64,000 nt of DNA. Origin: Lineus longissimus. Taxonomy: Eukaryota > Nemertea > Pilidiophora > Heteronemertea > Lineidae. The notes below the pieces were generated by a model, which was not told where the DNA came from, did no database searches, and saw only the letters and a program-made list of their open reading frames with translations. Every line of letters starts with the position of its first letter. Position 1 is the first letter of the stretch. The stretch lies in assembly GCF_910592395.1 (NCBI RefSeq), contig NC_088325.1:15318109-15382108 (forward strand). The letters run 5' to 3'. Positions 38,501 through 50,577 of the stretch are shown one piece after another. Position numbers and translations under genes: made by a program.

Positions 38501-40151
38501 AACTCTAACTGAAACACACCTCACCACAGAAAAACCTGAGGCTTAGATGTTTCATCTCAAAATCTCTTAGACCTTTTCTAAGTTTTAATGAGTTTATTTT
38601 AGCATCAACCGTGAGCTTAAGAGCGATTCCTTTGTCCTATCAATTTTCAATGAATTCAGGTGGAAATCGTGTCTTGAACTCCAAGCAATACATCACCTTA
38701 TCTTGACTGTGGTGGTCATGGCTTACAAAGAAATTCGTTTTCGTTCTTAAAATACATTTTAATAGTTCCTTTTATTTCACCAGAAGATCCCGATTCTAAC
38801 TTCAAATACATTCTCGATTGAATGAATTCTCGATTATTTGCCCCTTTGGGGTAATTTCAACAGGACACTTTATCTCTGACGTTAGAGCAATGATGGTCCG
38901 ATGAGCAGCAAACAGTTTCAAATTATTTAACTCATTGACAAGAATCTATTTGAAACAATACCAATGTCCCCATGGCGTGTTGTAAGAAACACGTATTAAC
39001 ATCATTCTTGTGTCGGAATTACAGCCAAAAGTTGTAATGGAATACGTGAGATATTGCACCAACGGCACCCAAACAATTACAAAATGAATTCCACCAAATG
39101 TTGGCCAGAGTTAGGTTCATTGCCCGACGTATCTAGCTGCACAACAGATTACCATTAAGTGCAGACGAGCCAAGCATTTGCCGATTAGTGATAAATGATG
39201 GGATTTTTCTAGTGAATCTTGTCACCGCACCATCGCAACTGGACCATACTTTAGACTATTGTTAATTAACTTCGCGGTGTGCATGCCAAATTCTCGTTTG
39301 GCTGAGGGTTGTTAATATTCAAGAGGAGAAGACGATGAAGGATGATTCATTGCAGAGCGTCTTGCATCAGTAAAAGTCTTCGTGGACACTCTTAGTCAGT
39401 CATGTCAAGCTCTCTAAGGATGCATGTGGAGGTGCTTCTCCCGAAACTTATGAAGCGCTGGTACTCTTGCATGACGATCGTCGCATATTTTCCTCAGCGT
39501 ATTATTGGCAATGTTGGCCAAATGCCAAGAGTCATTTGAACATGTTAAAGGCAATCACATGGGAAGAATGCAACCCCCTTGTCTCTCCAAGTGGTCAGTT
39601 CATTAGTAGCTATTTCGACTGTTTGAAAGATCTAAGACCACAATATTTCATAATCTCGAAGATCACTCATCGTTACGATATGACAGCCATGCAACCTCCC
39701 CAACGAGCGGCCAGTTTTGTCCACCAATCTCAACGTACACCCACTGATCAAATGGTATGAGCCCCCAGTCAGGGTTCATCTGACCCAAGCTTTAAAATGC
39801 ATCAACACGACCATCCATGATCGCACTATCACTTCCAAATTATTTTCTGTGCTCATCTCAGGCTGCTGGAATTCCAATTACAATGTTTGATGCAACTTCA
39901 CGTGGTCATCAACCATTTTCGAATGTCCAAAATATTCATAAGTGACCACTTCTTTATGTATCAGCATGACCATTCTCTTTCATCATCGAGCTAATTTAAT
40001 TGGATATTTGCGACGGTCACGTGTCCATGATGGCGGGCTGCATCGAAAATGGTGTCCGTCCAAAGACGAAATACAACTTCTCGTCTCTCTCGCATGTTTC
40101 GGCCGTCACAAAACTATCATAATCATTGATCATGAGCAGATACCGGTACGT

Positions 40152-40226
40152 TTAGAATAGGTTCGAGGTCTGACTACGTTTCTCAAGCAGCTCAAGCAAG
40201 GTTTTGGTGCTATGAACCTATTCTAA
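40152..40226. repeat. 13-bp perfect inverted repeat
   Basis: TTAGAATAGGTTC (40152-40164) and GAACCTATTCTAA (40214-40226) are exact inverted arms separated by 49 nt. No transposase or target duplication is seen. Confidence 0.85.
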
Positions 40227-41862
40227 CCTCGTTCCTATCCCTCTTTGCGGGGTTTGCAACTAATGACTACAGAACACTCCTAACCTGTCTGCTAAGGAAA
40301 CCATCTCCTCCACAGTAAGTCAAAAACTGAAAACAAATCACCAGCTGGAAATTAACTTTTACTACGAAAGTTTAAAATCCTACGCAAAAGCCAGTGAAGT
40401 CAAACTTCAGTCAGACGTCATCTCTTTTCAAGTAACATCCAATTATCTCGTCTTTGAGACCCAGAGATGAATTTTCATGACGAGTTAAGTGGCTTTTGTC
40501 GCATTCATTCTTCTTTTTCTAAAAGTTAATTTCTTCACAAGTCCTCTCGGTCGCTTACGCCGAATCGCGTGGTAGTTGCCATGAGATACGAGCAGGAGAT
40601 TGCCAAGATAAAAAACGACCCCATAACACCAGTTAATTGAATAAAATGAATAAAAGGGATGTCATGGTTGTGTCATTGACAAGAGGTGACAAGAAAATAA
40701 CAGGGGCTGCTCTGGTAAAGTGATCATTATGCAATTAGTTAAGGGCTAATTGGAAATAATGAGCGCTCCCTGTTGTGCAGTGAACACAACTTCATGGATT
40801 GCGCAACGGTACGTCGATAACTTTGCTGTGAATCGAGATCAGATGAAAATTCGCGAATTCTTAATGTCCTCGTTTTAAAATCCTTTACAGCGCCCTGCCA
40901 CATTTTGATCGATTGCCGAGTTCTCGAGGATTCTCACATGAAGACACGAGAAATCTATTATAACACGAATAAATATCCAAGCCTGGAAAAAAGATAAATC
41001 GACCACTAAATCATGGCAAATGCAGGGAAACAAGGTTTTACATTAGGAAGATTGCATTCGGCACAAGCAATCACCGACCATCGATTGCGCATGCGCGGAC
41101 GTGTCCCGCATATTAAACAGACGAGAGTAATGATTGAACAACAACAAACGATCTGAGGAAGATTAGAAAAACCCATCGCGATAACAGGCATTCAGCGTTC
41201 CTTGATTAGTGGTAATGTGGAACGATGCCTTTGTTGAACTCTGTCATCAAGTTATTGGCAATTGCATCACAGAATACTTGACGTTTTTCTCCACACTCAT
41301 CAAGATTGTTCCTGGCGACTTCGGCCATTATTGACAATTTGTTGTAATCTAATCACAGAGCGCTCATTGCGCCCTTCTCTTCTTGTAAATTACACCCTTT
41401 GTTGACCGGAGAGCTCCGAAAGATGTAAAGCGGTCGTGTTTGGTTACCATTACGACATCTCATACGCCGCACTTGATTTTACGCCAATCTCTCTACAGAC
41501 CAAAACTTCGCCCTCTGGTTGGTTTTATTGAGTCTGCCACATCAAAATGCAAATATAGTCGAGGCGGACTGTTTCTCATCCTAGTTGTGAATGTTTGCTA
41601 TATTGAGTAAGACCTGATCAAAGTCATGAAGAAGAAAACGCCAAGGAGGCACTTTTTCATGTTTTGGATGTAACAGTAATGATATTCCAAGATGTTATGA
41701 GACGAAGCAAAAATGCAAAACATCACAATTGGTTTTAGCGAGAGCTAAATTATTCATTTCGCCTCCGCAAATGAATTCTGTGGACGCAAACGAATTGGCC
41801 ACGATATTATTAGATCTTGCACATTTTTTCACCATCGTAATGACATCCTTTTATCTTCAGAA

Positions 41863-41874
41863 GGTCACGTGACC
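41863..41874. promoter_or_regulatory. 12-bp palindromic E-box GGTCACGTGACC
   Basis: Perfect palindrome with a CACGTG core of the USF/TFEB type. Similar extended sites occur at 7866-7875 and 24481-24490 (GTCACGTGAC), 37071-37078, 43286-43297 (GATCACGTGATC) and 8967-8974. Confidence 0.4.
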
Positions 41875-43365
41875 TTGGTGCAGTTCTCAGCAGAAGCTTT
41901 GTAGTGAAAAGAGGATCTTAAAGATAAACGATTGGTTTAAAGAATCAGCGAAATGGTAGAACAGTTTACATCAAAAGTTGGCCTTCCTTTGAGAAAAACA
42001 GTTCCACCACTTTGGTTTGGTTGTTGTATGCTGTAGTCTTACGCAACAATGGCTTGGCATTTTCGCCTCGATTGCAACTCAAGGTAATGGCCGCCTTTGA
42101 CCATCATACTCTGCAAAAGAAGTTGAGTATTACCTTCTTATTTGAGATAATATGCTTTTATGTGAACGAAATACAGATAAAGACCGTTTCAGAATAGAAC
42201 GTTTTTTCTTGAGAGTATTTTGAAAGGCAAGGTACGTTCCTCGGAATCCGTCCTACGAAACAACGGCTACGCCATGGCGACTAGCTCACCACTGACGTCA
42301 CGGTTGATGAGAGCAGAGATGGATAATCTGGCTTTGAACCCGAAACTGCGCAATAATCACTGGCAGCAAGCCAAATAGAACAAAACGTTAAAAATACGTA
42401 ATAATGAAGCTATCAGAAGCCAACTTGACTCATGATCGAGCTCATGATATGACAAAGCGCCACAAACGATAAAAATATAACTCAGCGTTGAGTGCCAACA
42501 AAAACGGCTACGTTTTCGCTGCGTGACAACGAACATCACAGGTAACTGAAACTGCTAATGCAGCATCGAATATCTTGCTAATGGTTTCGCTACAATCGTG
42601 TTTGGCCAACGTAAAACACGAGGAAACCGAGAAAGCTCAGTTTGCCTTCATTGCAAGTTGGCCTATATTTGTTGAAAGGTGTTCACTTTGCCCAAGGCTA
42701 AACGATGTACGCTACAGAACGGAAAAGCGCAGGCCGCTGGGCTCGTACTCTTGCCATACATGGAGTTAATACGAACTGTCAATTTCCGACAGTGATTTTG
42801 CAAAAGATCGCTTCTGAATTTGACGAGATACACTCGCCTGCACACAAATTGTACAGTAGAGAGTCTGATGCATTCGAGGAATGCAGGATGGGACGCAGGG
42901 GTCTAGTCGTCTGCACAAAGGACACAGTAGCGGATTTTATGTCTATGTCACATCGTTTGCAAACCGACCTTGCATGGGGGTAAAACAAATAACTCTTAGT
43001 GAGTTTTTAAATGTTTTTGGAAGTGTTGCACGAATTGAGTTGTTTGTGCTTGGAAACCCCCTGTTGATAAAACAGACAATGCTCCTGTCAACTGATGCAA
43101 GAGAAATCAAGCTCTGTCAACAATGGCTATTGAATTGGCTGCGACTCATCTAATTGTTGCGGAAGATATTTGTAAAATTTTATCATTTGTCCGCGCCATG
43201 GAATCCTGATTACGATCTATCAGCCCAAATTGAATATCTGTGTAGGATCTCTGTTGGCAATACGCCAGTTGCTCATGCGTGAATCGATCACGTGATCTAA
43301 TGCACCGCTAGGGGTACGTTTATCCAAACGCCATTGGTCCAGAGATGCACGCCACGTGACTCTCA

Positions 43366-43965
43366 ATGAGTAGAGATTCACACGAATTCCAAAGCTTTTT
43401 TGCAATCCTTGCAACAGTCCTCAGTCCAAACGTCTTTGTTTACATTTGGTGCAAACGATTGGTGAATCGTCTGCTTTCTGACAACAAAATGTTGCCTGTG
43501 TTTCGCCGGCGTTTTGACCTCAGTTTGTTGTTCAGTGGTAATCAAGGTAGCACGCGTTTCCCAGCAAGGTTACTATATGCATCATTGACTTCTTTCACGG
43601 CCTACCCCCGGGGCCGAGTTGTTATCGTTTGGAGGCTGCCTCTGTTGAGAACGTTCACCCGAGTCGGAACCACCATTGAAGTGAGGAACGCCGGGGACCC
43701 ATTCATTTTATTTATAATTTCCGAATTCCCGTGTGAGCCGAATCGTTATCAGGAATCTCGCGATATATTTTTCAAGTCTCGCGAGACTGACAAAATGATA
43801 TGTGGTGCCATGATTGATCTCTTGCATAAGTGCAGCACGTCGATGGTTACACAGTTAAGATTATGGAGCCCAGGTTCTTCTCCAAGATTGATGAGAATGC
43901 CTGTGAAAAGGCTGGCCGTGTTTGAAAGAAACGGGAAGTTTCATAGCAACAGAAAATTGTTATGA
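43366..43965 (+). other. Unassigned 199-codon open frame
   Basis: The longest non-repetitive open frame in the window, preceded by an in-frame TGA just upstream of its ATG. I do not recognise any domain. It shows no clear signal peptide and no repeated motif. Its length is somewhat beyond what stop-codon frequency predicts for 64 kb of this composition, but not decisively. It overlaps a CACGTG palindrome just upstream (43286-43297) and carries one TCGTCTGC site. It may be chance, a single-exon gene or part of a long non-coding transcript. Confidence 0.15.
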
Positions 43966-46200
43966 TGCATTTAGGTGCAACTGGCTTTGTCACTGCGGTT
44001 CAACCACATACACACTGCCAATATGTAACCAGCCATTCCTGGAGGTATTCGCTACGTTTTGACCGGACTGGACACTCACGCAGTGGTAGCAGTGTCAAAC
44101 CATTGAGGCTTGAGATACAGTTTCATATGATTAACACAAGTCTTGGTTACCAGCCACCCACTTCCTGTGTCTCAATTTTTGCCTTGAGACCCTTATTGGT
44201 TGAAAGAAGCGCGATATATACATATTCGATTTCGTGGAAACACTTGATTTCTATAAAAATCATTCATGCAAAGATTGAAAATATGTGAGGCGTGGGCCAG
44301 AAAGAGAAAAAACCATCCTCTGCATCTATTGTTGTAGTGCATTCAAGAATCGGGTGCATGTCAAGTGCGAGTAAACAGTAACTGAATACACGTGCATTAT
44401 TCCATTCAGCTAGACTCATGGCTGTCCTGATGCGCTGTTGCCTCGGTCATATCTGCCGAGGCTTTGGAAATGGAACGTTCATTCTACTATAGACTATAGT
44501 CATTTAGGTACAGTATGAGTCGTGACCGAGAGGATATTACCTCTACACTTACTTTTGTTAGTGGAGCAAAGATGTTTATAGCGTGTAGAAGTGTTGTTAC
44601 CGCTGTGTCCGTCGTCATGTCGAGTACAGAATACCGACTACCCAATCGCTCAGTCACCGCAGTCACAAACAACGGTCCAAAGAGTTAACAGCTTTCTCAG
44701 ACACAATTCTGCAGTTAAAACATAATACTTTGGTAAAACTAAAATAAGCAGCTGTCCAAGTTCGCGGACTAAAAAATGCAGCATTTGCCTCGAAGCACTG
44801 ACATTCATATCAAGAACTCATTTTGAATATAACAACTATAAGGCAACAAGTTGCATTATTGTCCTTGTTTATACGCTTTTGAAAGAATTAGCCTCATGAC
44901 TAACTGAACCACGCCAAATTATACTTCACGACATATCCTCACCCGAAATGCGACCACGAAGGAGGACCGGGGCCCCACCTCTTGTATTCGCGCACTCCCT
45001 CCCTGCGACCACGCGCCGGCCAACCGACCGCAACAAAAATGCTTACATGGCCCAGTGGGTTCATCCACTGCACCGCGGCCCTATCTTGTCCCACGACCCA
45101 CTTCATGCACCTGCCCTCTTACAGGTGCGTCGTCTGCTCCAAAATCAAAATCTCAAAAGATGTAAACAAAAGGTGTTGCGAAAAACCCGTGTCGGAACCT
45201 CTTGTGCAGAAGTCGTACATATTCCACTCGTCAGCTGAATGGTGACATTCTTTCATCGCGAGTTTCTAAAGTTCGTTTGTGTTGCGTATTGTTCAGGTCT
45301 TCATTAAATCATCGAGAGATTTCAATGTGCAAGTTGATCAAGTTTATCACGGTCGTCTCTTTTGTGCTTCAGTGAATTCGCTGTGTTTGCGCATTATGTA
45401 GCGGCGCGCGCATCTTGTGAGAGCCGGACAAGCAATGAATGTTGTCGTATTGTTGAGTCATTTGTTCTCATATTCTGAAGATGCACCTTCGCAAAATTTA
45501 GGAGACGTATAATCTCAAAATGATAAAATTCATTATAACTTATGTACAGTAAGCCCTACTCAGTGCTACATGTATATACACCATCCACTGCTGTACTTAT
45601 GCCTGGGTACTCACGCACTGTTCACTGGTAATCAAAAAGAAGATGCGGCAAATCGTAGCCGTTGAAAAACAGTTGTGTAGGGATCTCTGGCCGAATTTGC
45701 GGAGGCGATGAAAACCATAGGCTTGATGACCTTCAGGACTGTAGGACTCTGCTACAACATTCTGTATTCATGACACAACCAGTTGCACCTGACCAATAGA
45801 TGTCTTTGAAAGGAATCGAGTACAATCTCTTAATCGTATCAATAAGTTTATCAGCTCGAAAGAAACGGCCGGGGGCTCTCCTGTGACAATTACATATCGA
45901 ATCTAAAACTGCTCATCTTCCTGGCAACTGTTTGGGATGACAGTAAGTCGTCTCATCTGTAGCTTATCTCGGATAAGTGACAACAAATGCCTTCTTGTTT
46001 TGGGCTCGTGAATGACAGAGACCCGATTTAAAACAAGGCGCAATAATGCACTTCATCATAGCCTCCAATTATCCAATCCACCCAGCAACATGGTCATACG
46101 ACCCGCCAAGTCTATCCACTGTCCGCGGGGAGATGCCGTGATCCGCGGGACCTGATGACAAGGGGGCTAATCACTGGGACAGGTGGGCGGACTCACTAAT

Positions 46201-46770
46201 TGTCCTGGGACACTTGATCCCCTATAACCAGGGACGATACCTGTTATTAGAGGGTTGTAAGTGGGAGAGGGTCGCAGGCAAAACCACCTCCCGGTTATAG
46301 GAGTTTTGGCAAAGCATTAGGGGAGATAGATCGGTCGTCAAAGCCCTTGTCCCGTGAGGCGGTTCTGTTTGGGTCGCCAATCTCTGCCCCCAAGTGCGTG
46401 ATCCCTTTTGCTGTTCATTATCGACAAAGGTCTTGTTTTGCTGCGTTATTTCTTCCCTGCTGGCAATCACTTAGAGTGCTGACCCGCCTTTTATTCTGGC
46501 TAAGGGTCGTCGTCACTGACGAGGTTCTGTAACCCAGCGGTACCATCACCAAGCAGGGCAGTGGACCGGCTGGAAACGCAGAGTCTATATAAGCTTGTGT
46601 GAGAGGTCGTTCAAGTCGTGCACCCAGGATTTCAGCCTGATGCCCTACCAGCTCACGAATGAGTGGATCACTGCAGAGGGGTGATAACAAACGAACGAAC
46701 AAGGGTAAAAAGTTGGTAATCAACAATCAAAAAGACAACAGGACATCGGCCCGAGAACAGGCCGATGTAA
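46201..46770 (+). mobile_element. Possible degraded solo LTR
   Basis: A segment bounded by TGTCCTG (46201-46207) and CAGGACA (46739-46745), i.e. TG...CA ends in inverted orientation. It has a good TATA box (TCTATATAAG at about 46585) two thirds along, the layout of an LTR promoter. It is followed at once by a 9-bp stem ACATCGGCC/GGCCGATGT (46743-46751 and 46760-46768) whose loop region, GCCCGAGAACAGG, loosely resembles a tRNA-primer binding site. No flanking target duplication, no gag/pol and no second LTR were found. It could equally be an ordinary promoter-like region. Confidence 0.25.
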
Positions 46771-49700
46771 AACAGTCATTATCCCACGTAATAAGTCATT
46801 CCGCCCATTGTAATTTGTAATTAGTAGTTCATAATCGGACAAGGTCCCACTAAATCATCGGGGTTTTTACGGAAATAATGACTGAGTTAATCAATGGGCA
46901 TTGTGCTGGACGCGTGTCGTGAGTTAGATCGTTTAGAGGCCACGGTCCATTGGGTTAAAAGCGTGAGAAAAGATAAAAGGGTCGCAGGGTGTTTAAGGGA
47001 GGAAACATTGACGTGAGAAAATGACAGACTTGGTAACCTTTGGTGGGATTAACAAGGACAACATTTGTATAGTGTGATTGTATGTTTGTTTGTGTAGCAT
47101 GTTATGTGTTAATGATCATGAGGTATATACGATTTGCCTCTGAGTCTACGAAGTCGAGCTAACTTTGGAAATACCCGCAAAGCTCCAAACGTCAAAAACC
47201 ATACGAAAATGCCACCTCTGAGAATAATTATTGGTGCTAAGCTGACAATCCTTCAAAAAGCTACCTTGGTAATATGTTTAGCAAACACAAATCAACCTCG
47301 GTCCAGCAGCCGCGCAGTGCAGTGTTGATTGCATGCATCCTCATCTCGAAGGTGAAACGGTCTTTAATGAGTGACGCGTGCACTAAATCCACCTCCGCGC
47401 GAAAAAAGGTCATTTCTCAATGGTTATGAATAAAACAGCTACACCGTCACCTGAAGATAAACATGGCGTTGGACCTGTCGCTAGTGGAGAAATCCCACCT
47501 GGATTTCGCTCAATCTCCTCGATTTACTCATCTCTCTGGTGCTGAGATGTGTTCTGACGGTGAAGTTCAGACCTATGAACTTCAAACTGAGTTGTAGAGT
47601 TGAGTTGAGAGAAAATTTACTGCAACAAATTTCGACCAGTTTCAACGACTGTTTTTTATTCAAATTCAGTTGCGATAAACGTATACCGTACCGCACCATA
47701 CTGAGGACTTTATATTGCATTTAGGGTTTTTGTTGCACCCGAATTCTATCAGTCCTCACGTTTGGTTTTTCTCTTTGTGGGATCGAATACACGAATTCGG
47801 TTTCATCGACCACCCATATATACATATGCAAACAGTGTCTGGACCTTTTCTATTCAGAGTCATAGATTTTCACGCTCGAAATACCAGGTCAGTATCCTTC
47901 CTATTCTTACAGTACCGAATGCCTCATGCTGCCGCCACAACAAAAGTCGCCAAAAGTCAAATTTCACAGCTGACTCGAGACAAGCTATCGTAGCCTTTGA
48001 CCACTGGCGGTGTGTCGTCTGCGGAGCGGATCATAAACAGTGCGCGCGCATTCCATCCCTTTCTTCTCAGTCATTCGATCCCCGATCAGATTCCCATGCT
48101 CAGTGTCGCCTACAACAATAGCCCCAATGATACCTACAACAATGACAATACCCATGATACAATGCACAATAACAATGAGAAGATGTCGTCTGCGTTATGT
48201 AAGGTGGTCAGCGGTCGTCGTGGGAATCGTGAGTTTTTCCCTTCTCTTGCGAATGCGGACGAAATTCTATTCTTCTGTTTGTGACGGCATCAAATCCCTT
48301 GAAGAGGACATAGAAAATGCCTCCACCGCGGATACAGCGCTTCTGCACATCTTGACTGTGACACCATGTCATCTATTGCAGAAACTCCCAAAAATGTTAC
48401 ACACTCCTTATCACAAAAATACTTCATTTAGTCAATCCTGGCGTTCAGCGGATTTCTTCTCCCACAGAAGACGGCAACCTAGTTTATAGAAAAGTGATGA
48501 GTCACTCTTTGGTTCCATCTGTTGTCTTTCAACGCGACAAGTCAACCATTTTATCTCATTTCTTACTTTTGAGAGCAATGCGACTTCTTCTTAACCAGGT
48601 GACGATACTTACCCCAGAATTCTATTGTGTTTGTCCAATTTTTTGCCCCTACGATACTGCATGCCAAAACCACAACGTTTTCCAGGCCGCTCAATTCATC
48701 AAATGAGCTGAACTTTTAGAGGCAATAGCATCCACTCTCAACTGTACTTAATTGAATTCAACTGCATTGAAACTGCTTCCAAAAGAGCAAACCCCAACGA
48801 CCAGGTTTACTCTTGATGCAACGATTCTGAACACCATTCAATATTTGTGCTATTTGTTTCATTCACTGTGCGATCCTGCAGTTTTCTTGTCAGTTTTCTC
48901 TGTAGAATCATTCGTGAATCACGGAAGTTAGTTCCCGGCATTTCCTAACAAATTGCCACAAATATTTTAACAAAATACGTAAAAACTATTGCCTTTACGT
49001 TCCTTGTCAATCACTGCAGGATTCAATGCTTTTAATCAATCTTGATAACCAGTCGAGTTTTTTAGACTTCAGTATCATGCAAAGCTAACAAGGGAAGTGG
49101 TACTACTTTTGTGTCGGACGTGGATCATCTCTGACATCAATCTGTTGCACCAACAAATATGGCCTCCTGTGGCCTCCGAGGTCCACAACATTTCGAGCCC
49201 CCTATCCATATGAGATCGCGCTGAGGCTCTCACACCGCACAATAAAAACAAAGTGTTTCCTAATCTTTTCCAAATGGAGCACGGGGCCACAGATGATAAT
49301 TCTCAACAAACACCCCAAAACGCCCCACGTGCCGCAATTCTGACATTTTTGTCTGCGCTGTTAGTTTTTGCAAATGTCAACAATGGCGGCGTGCCATAGG
49401 GCGACATCTTGTGTCAAAATAGACAACAATGCGGCAATAGGGCATGTCGCGTGGCCATGGACTGGAGTCCTTCGCGCGTGGCCTGGCTATTGTGACTCTA
49501 TTGGGCGAACATAAAGTGACTCAACAATAGGTTTGATTGTCTTCTATCTGATGCAGTGCGGTCCATAAAAGGACCAGCGTGCACCTGTTTTCGACATTCT
49601 CTTTAATGTTCCCACCCCCTTTACGAGATACAGTCATTTTACGGAGCGAGTGTTATTTTTCTTTAAACAAATGTATTCCTTAACAAAAAAAAGTCAAGCG

Positions 49701-49899
49701 TTTCTAATCAGTAGTGTGAACCGTTATGCAACGAACTTTTAATAGGAATTCTAGACGATGCGTAAAACTTGTTTTTGGTCCATTGATCGTCATTTTGGGC
49801 GGGGTGTAAATGTAACAGCCCACTCCACCTGTAAATCTCACCCAATGATGCTTGTCCAGAGTGTCATTGTTGAGTTACGCGGCGCATTGTTGAGATCGA

Positions 49900-50510
49900 G
49901 CTTCCTTGCTCTCAGTTGGCTTGTGACGAGCTCCGTAGTAACATGCCAGCCGCTTCAGCTCCCGTAACAGCTGGGAATGCGTCCATTGGATGAGACTCTG
50001 GTGGCGCTAGAATAACAAGGTGGAGCTGTGAGGATTCAGTCGGCATGGCGACACGCGCACGAGAACATCGCTAGGAAACCGCGCAAAGACAAAACCTGCC
50101 ACGACTTTACGGAGTTTCCATTATTTTGTTAAGTTATTGCATTCTTTTAGACTCTTTGGATATGCTTCTTTGTTCTTGTCGATATTTTGGATTTATCGAA
50201 TTCTATTGTTGGAAATCTGTGGATATTAGTTTATTGTTGACTTCCAAGGATGAGATAACAGCCGTCAATACGGATTTGTCATTTTCTTAGCGGACGATTT
50301 GTGTTGACGATTTCAATGCTGGGGCAGACGACATTTTAAGGCGGGATATTGTTGATGTTTATGAGTAATGTTAATAAGGGATTATTGCGCGTTCCTTAAA
50401 GTGCAAAGGACTAGATAAAGTGTACATCAAGGAGCGTACACACGGAGAAGGAGAGTTGTGATTGGAGGGGTGCATAGAAAACAGGGACCAACCTGTTCTC
50501 TGAGTTTGCG
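49900..50510 (+). promoter_or_regulatory. Probable 5' flank / 5' UTR of the Dscam gene
   Basis: Sequence immediately upstream of the Dscam start codon. A locally GC- and CpG-richer block lies at about 49,900-50,100. The interval also carries a GCAGACGA site at 50324-50331 (reverse of the dispersed RTCGTCTGC word) and an in-frame stop at 50475. No TATA box is visible close to the ATG, which would fit a CpG-type promoter. The transcription start cannot be placed from sequence alone. Confidence 0.3.
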
Positions 50511-50577
50511 ATGAAGTTCGAAAGGAGTTCAGAAATCTGTAATCTACTTCGGATTTTCCTGATTATAACTGTGATAG
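50511..50577 (+). CDS. Dscam: Dscam-family receptor, coding exon 1 (signal peptide)
   Basis: First coding exon of a cell-surface immunoglobulin-superfamily receptor. It encodes 22 complete residues plus the first base of codon 23. The residues form a short basic/polar head followed by a hydrophobic core (LLRIFLIITVI), a typical secretory signal peptide. The ATG is supported by an in-frame TAG at 50475-50477 with no intervening in-frame ATG, and G at position -3. The exon ends ATAG followed by the strong donor GTAAAG at 50578, leaving a phase-1 junction. Joining to the acceptor at 52630/52631 gives codon GCA (Ala) and keeps the frame open into an Ig domain. Phase-1 introns before Ig exons are usual in this superfamily. 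Seen: start, upstream stop, donor, phase match. Inferred: that no further 5' coding exon exists. A spliced upstream UTR exon is possible. Confidence 0.8.

Larger units (their letters stand above)
38501..49899. other. Upstream intergenic region of Dscam
   Basis: Apart from the inverted repeat at 40.2 kb, the 43.4-kb open frame and the LTR-like segment at 46.2 kb, no gene is recognised. Six TCGTCTGC-type sites fall between 39.1 and 48.2 kb. The orientation and distance fit a distal regulatory region of the downstream gene, which is inference. Confidence 0.5.

Noticed and set aside
44948-45245. Two overlapping open frames in a GC-richer patch, one with a CVVCSK segment
   Set aside because: The Cys pair alone does not define a zinc-binding domain, and two competing open frames suggest a compositional effect.
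47561-47583. 8-bp hairpin GAAGTTCA/TGAACTTC
   Set aside because: Short stems of this size are expected many times by chance in 64 kb.
48040-48489. 149-codon open frame with overlapping frames at 47.7-48.5 kb
   Set aside because: Several frames are open at once over a low-complexity ACAATGA-rich stretch. No domain or splice context; length within chance expectation.
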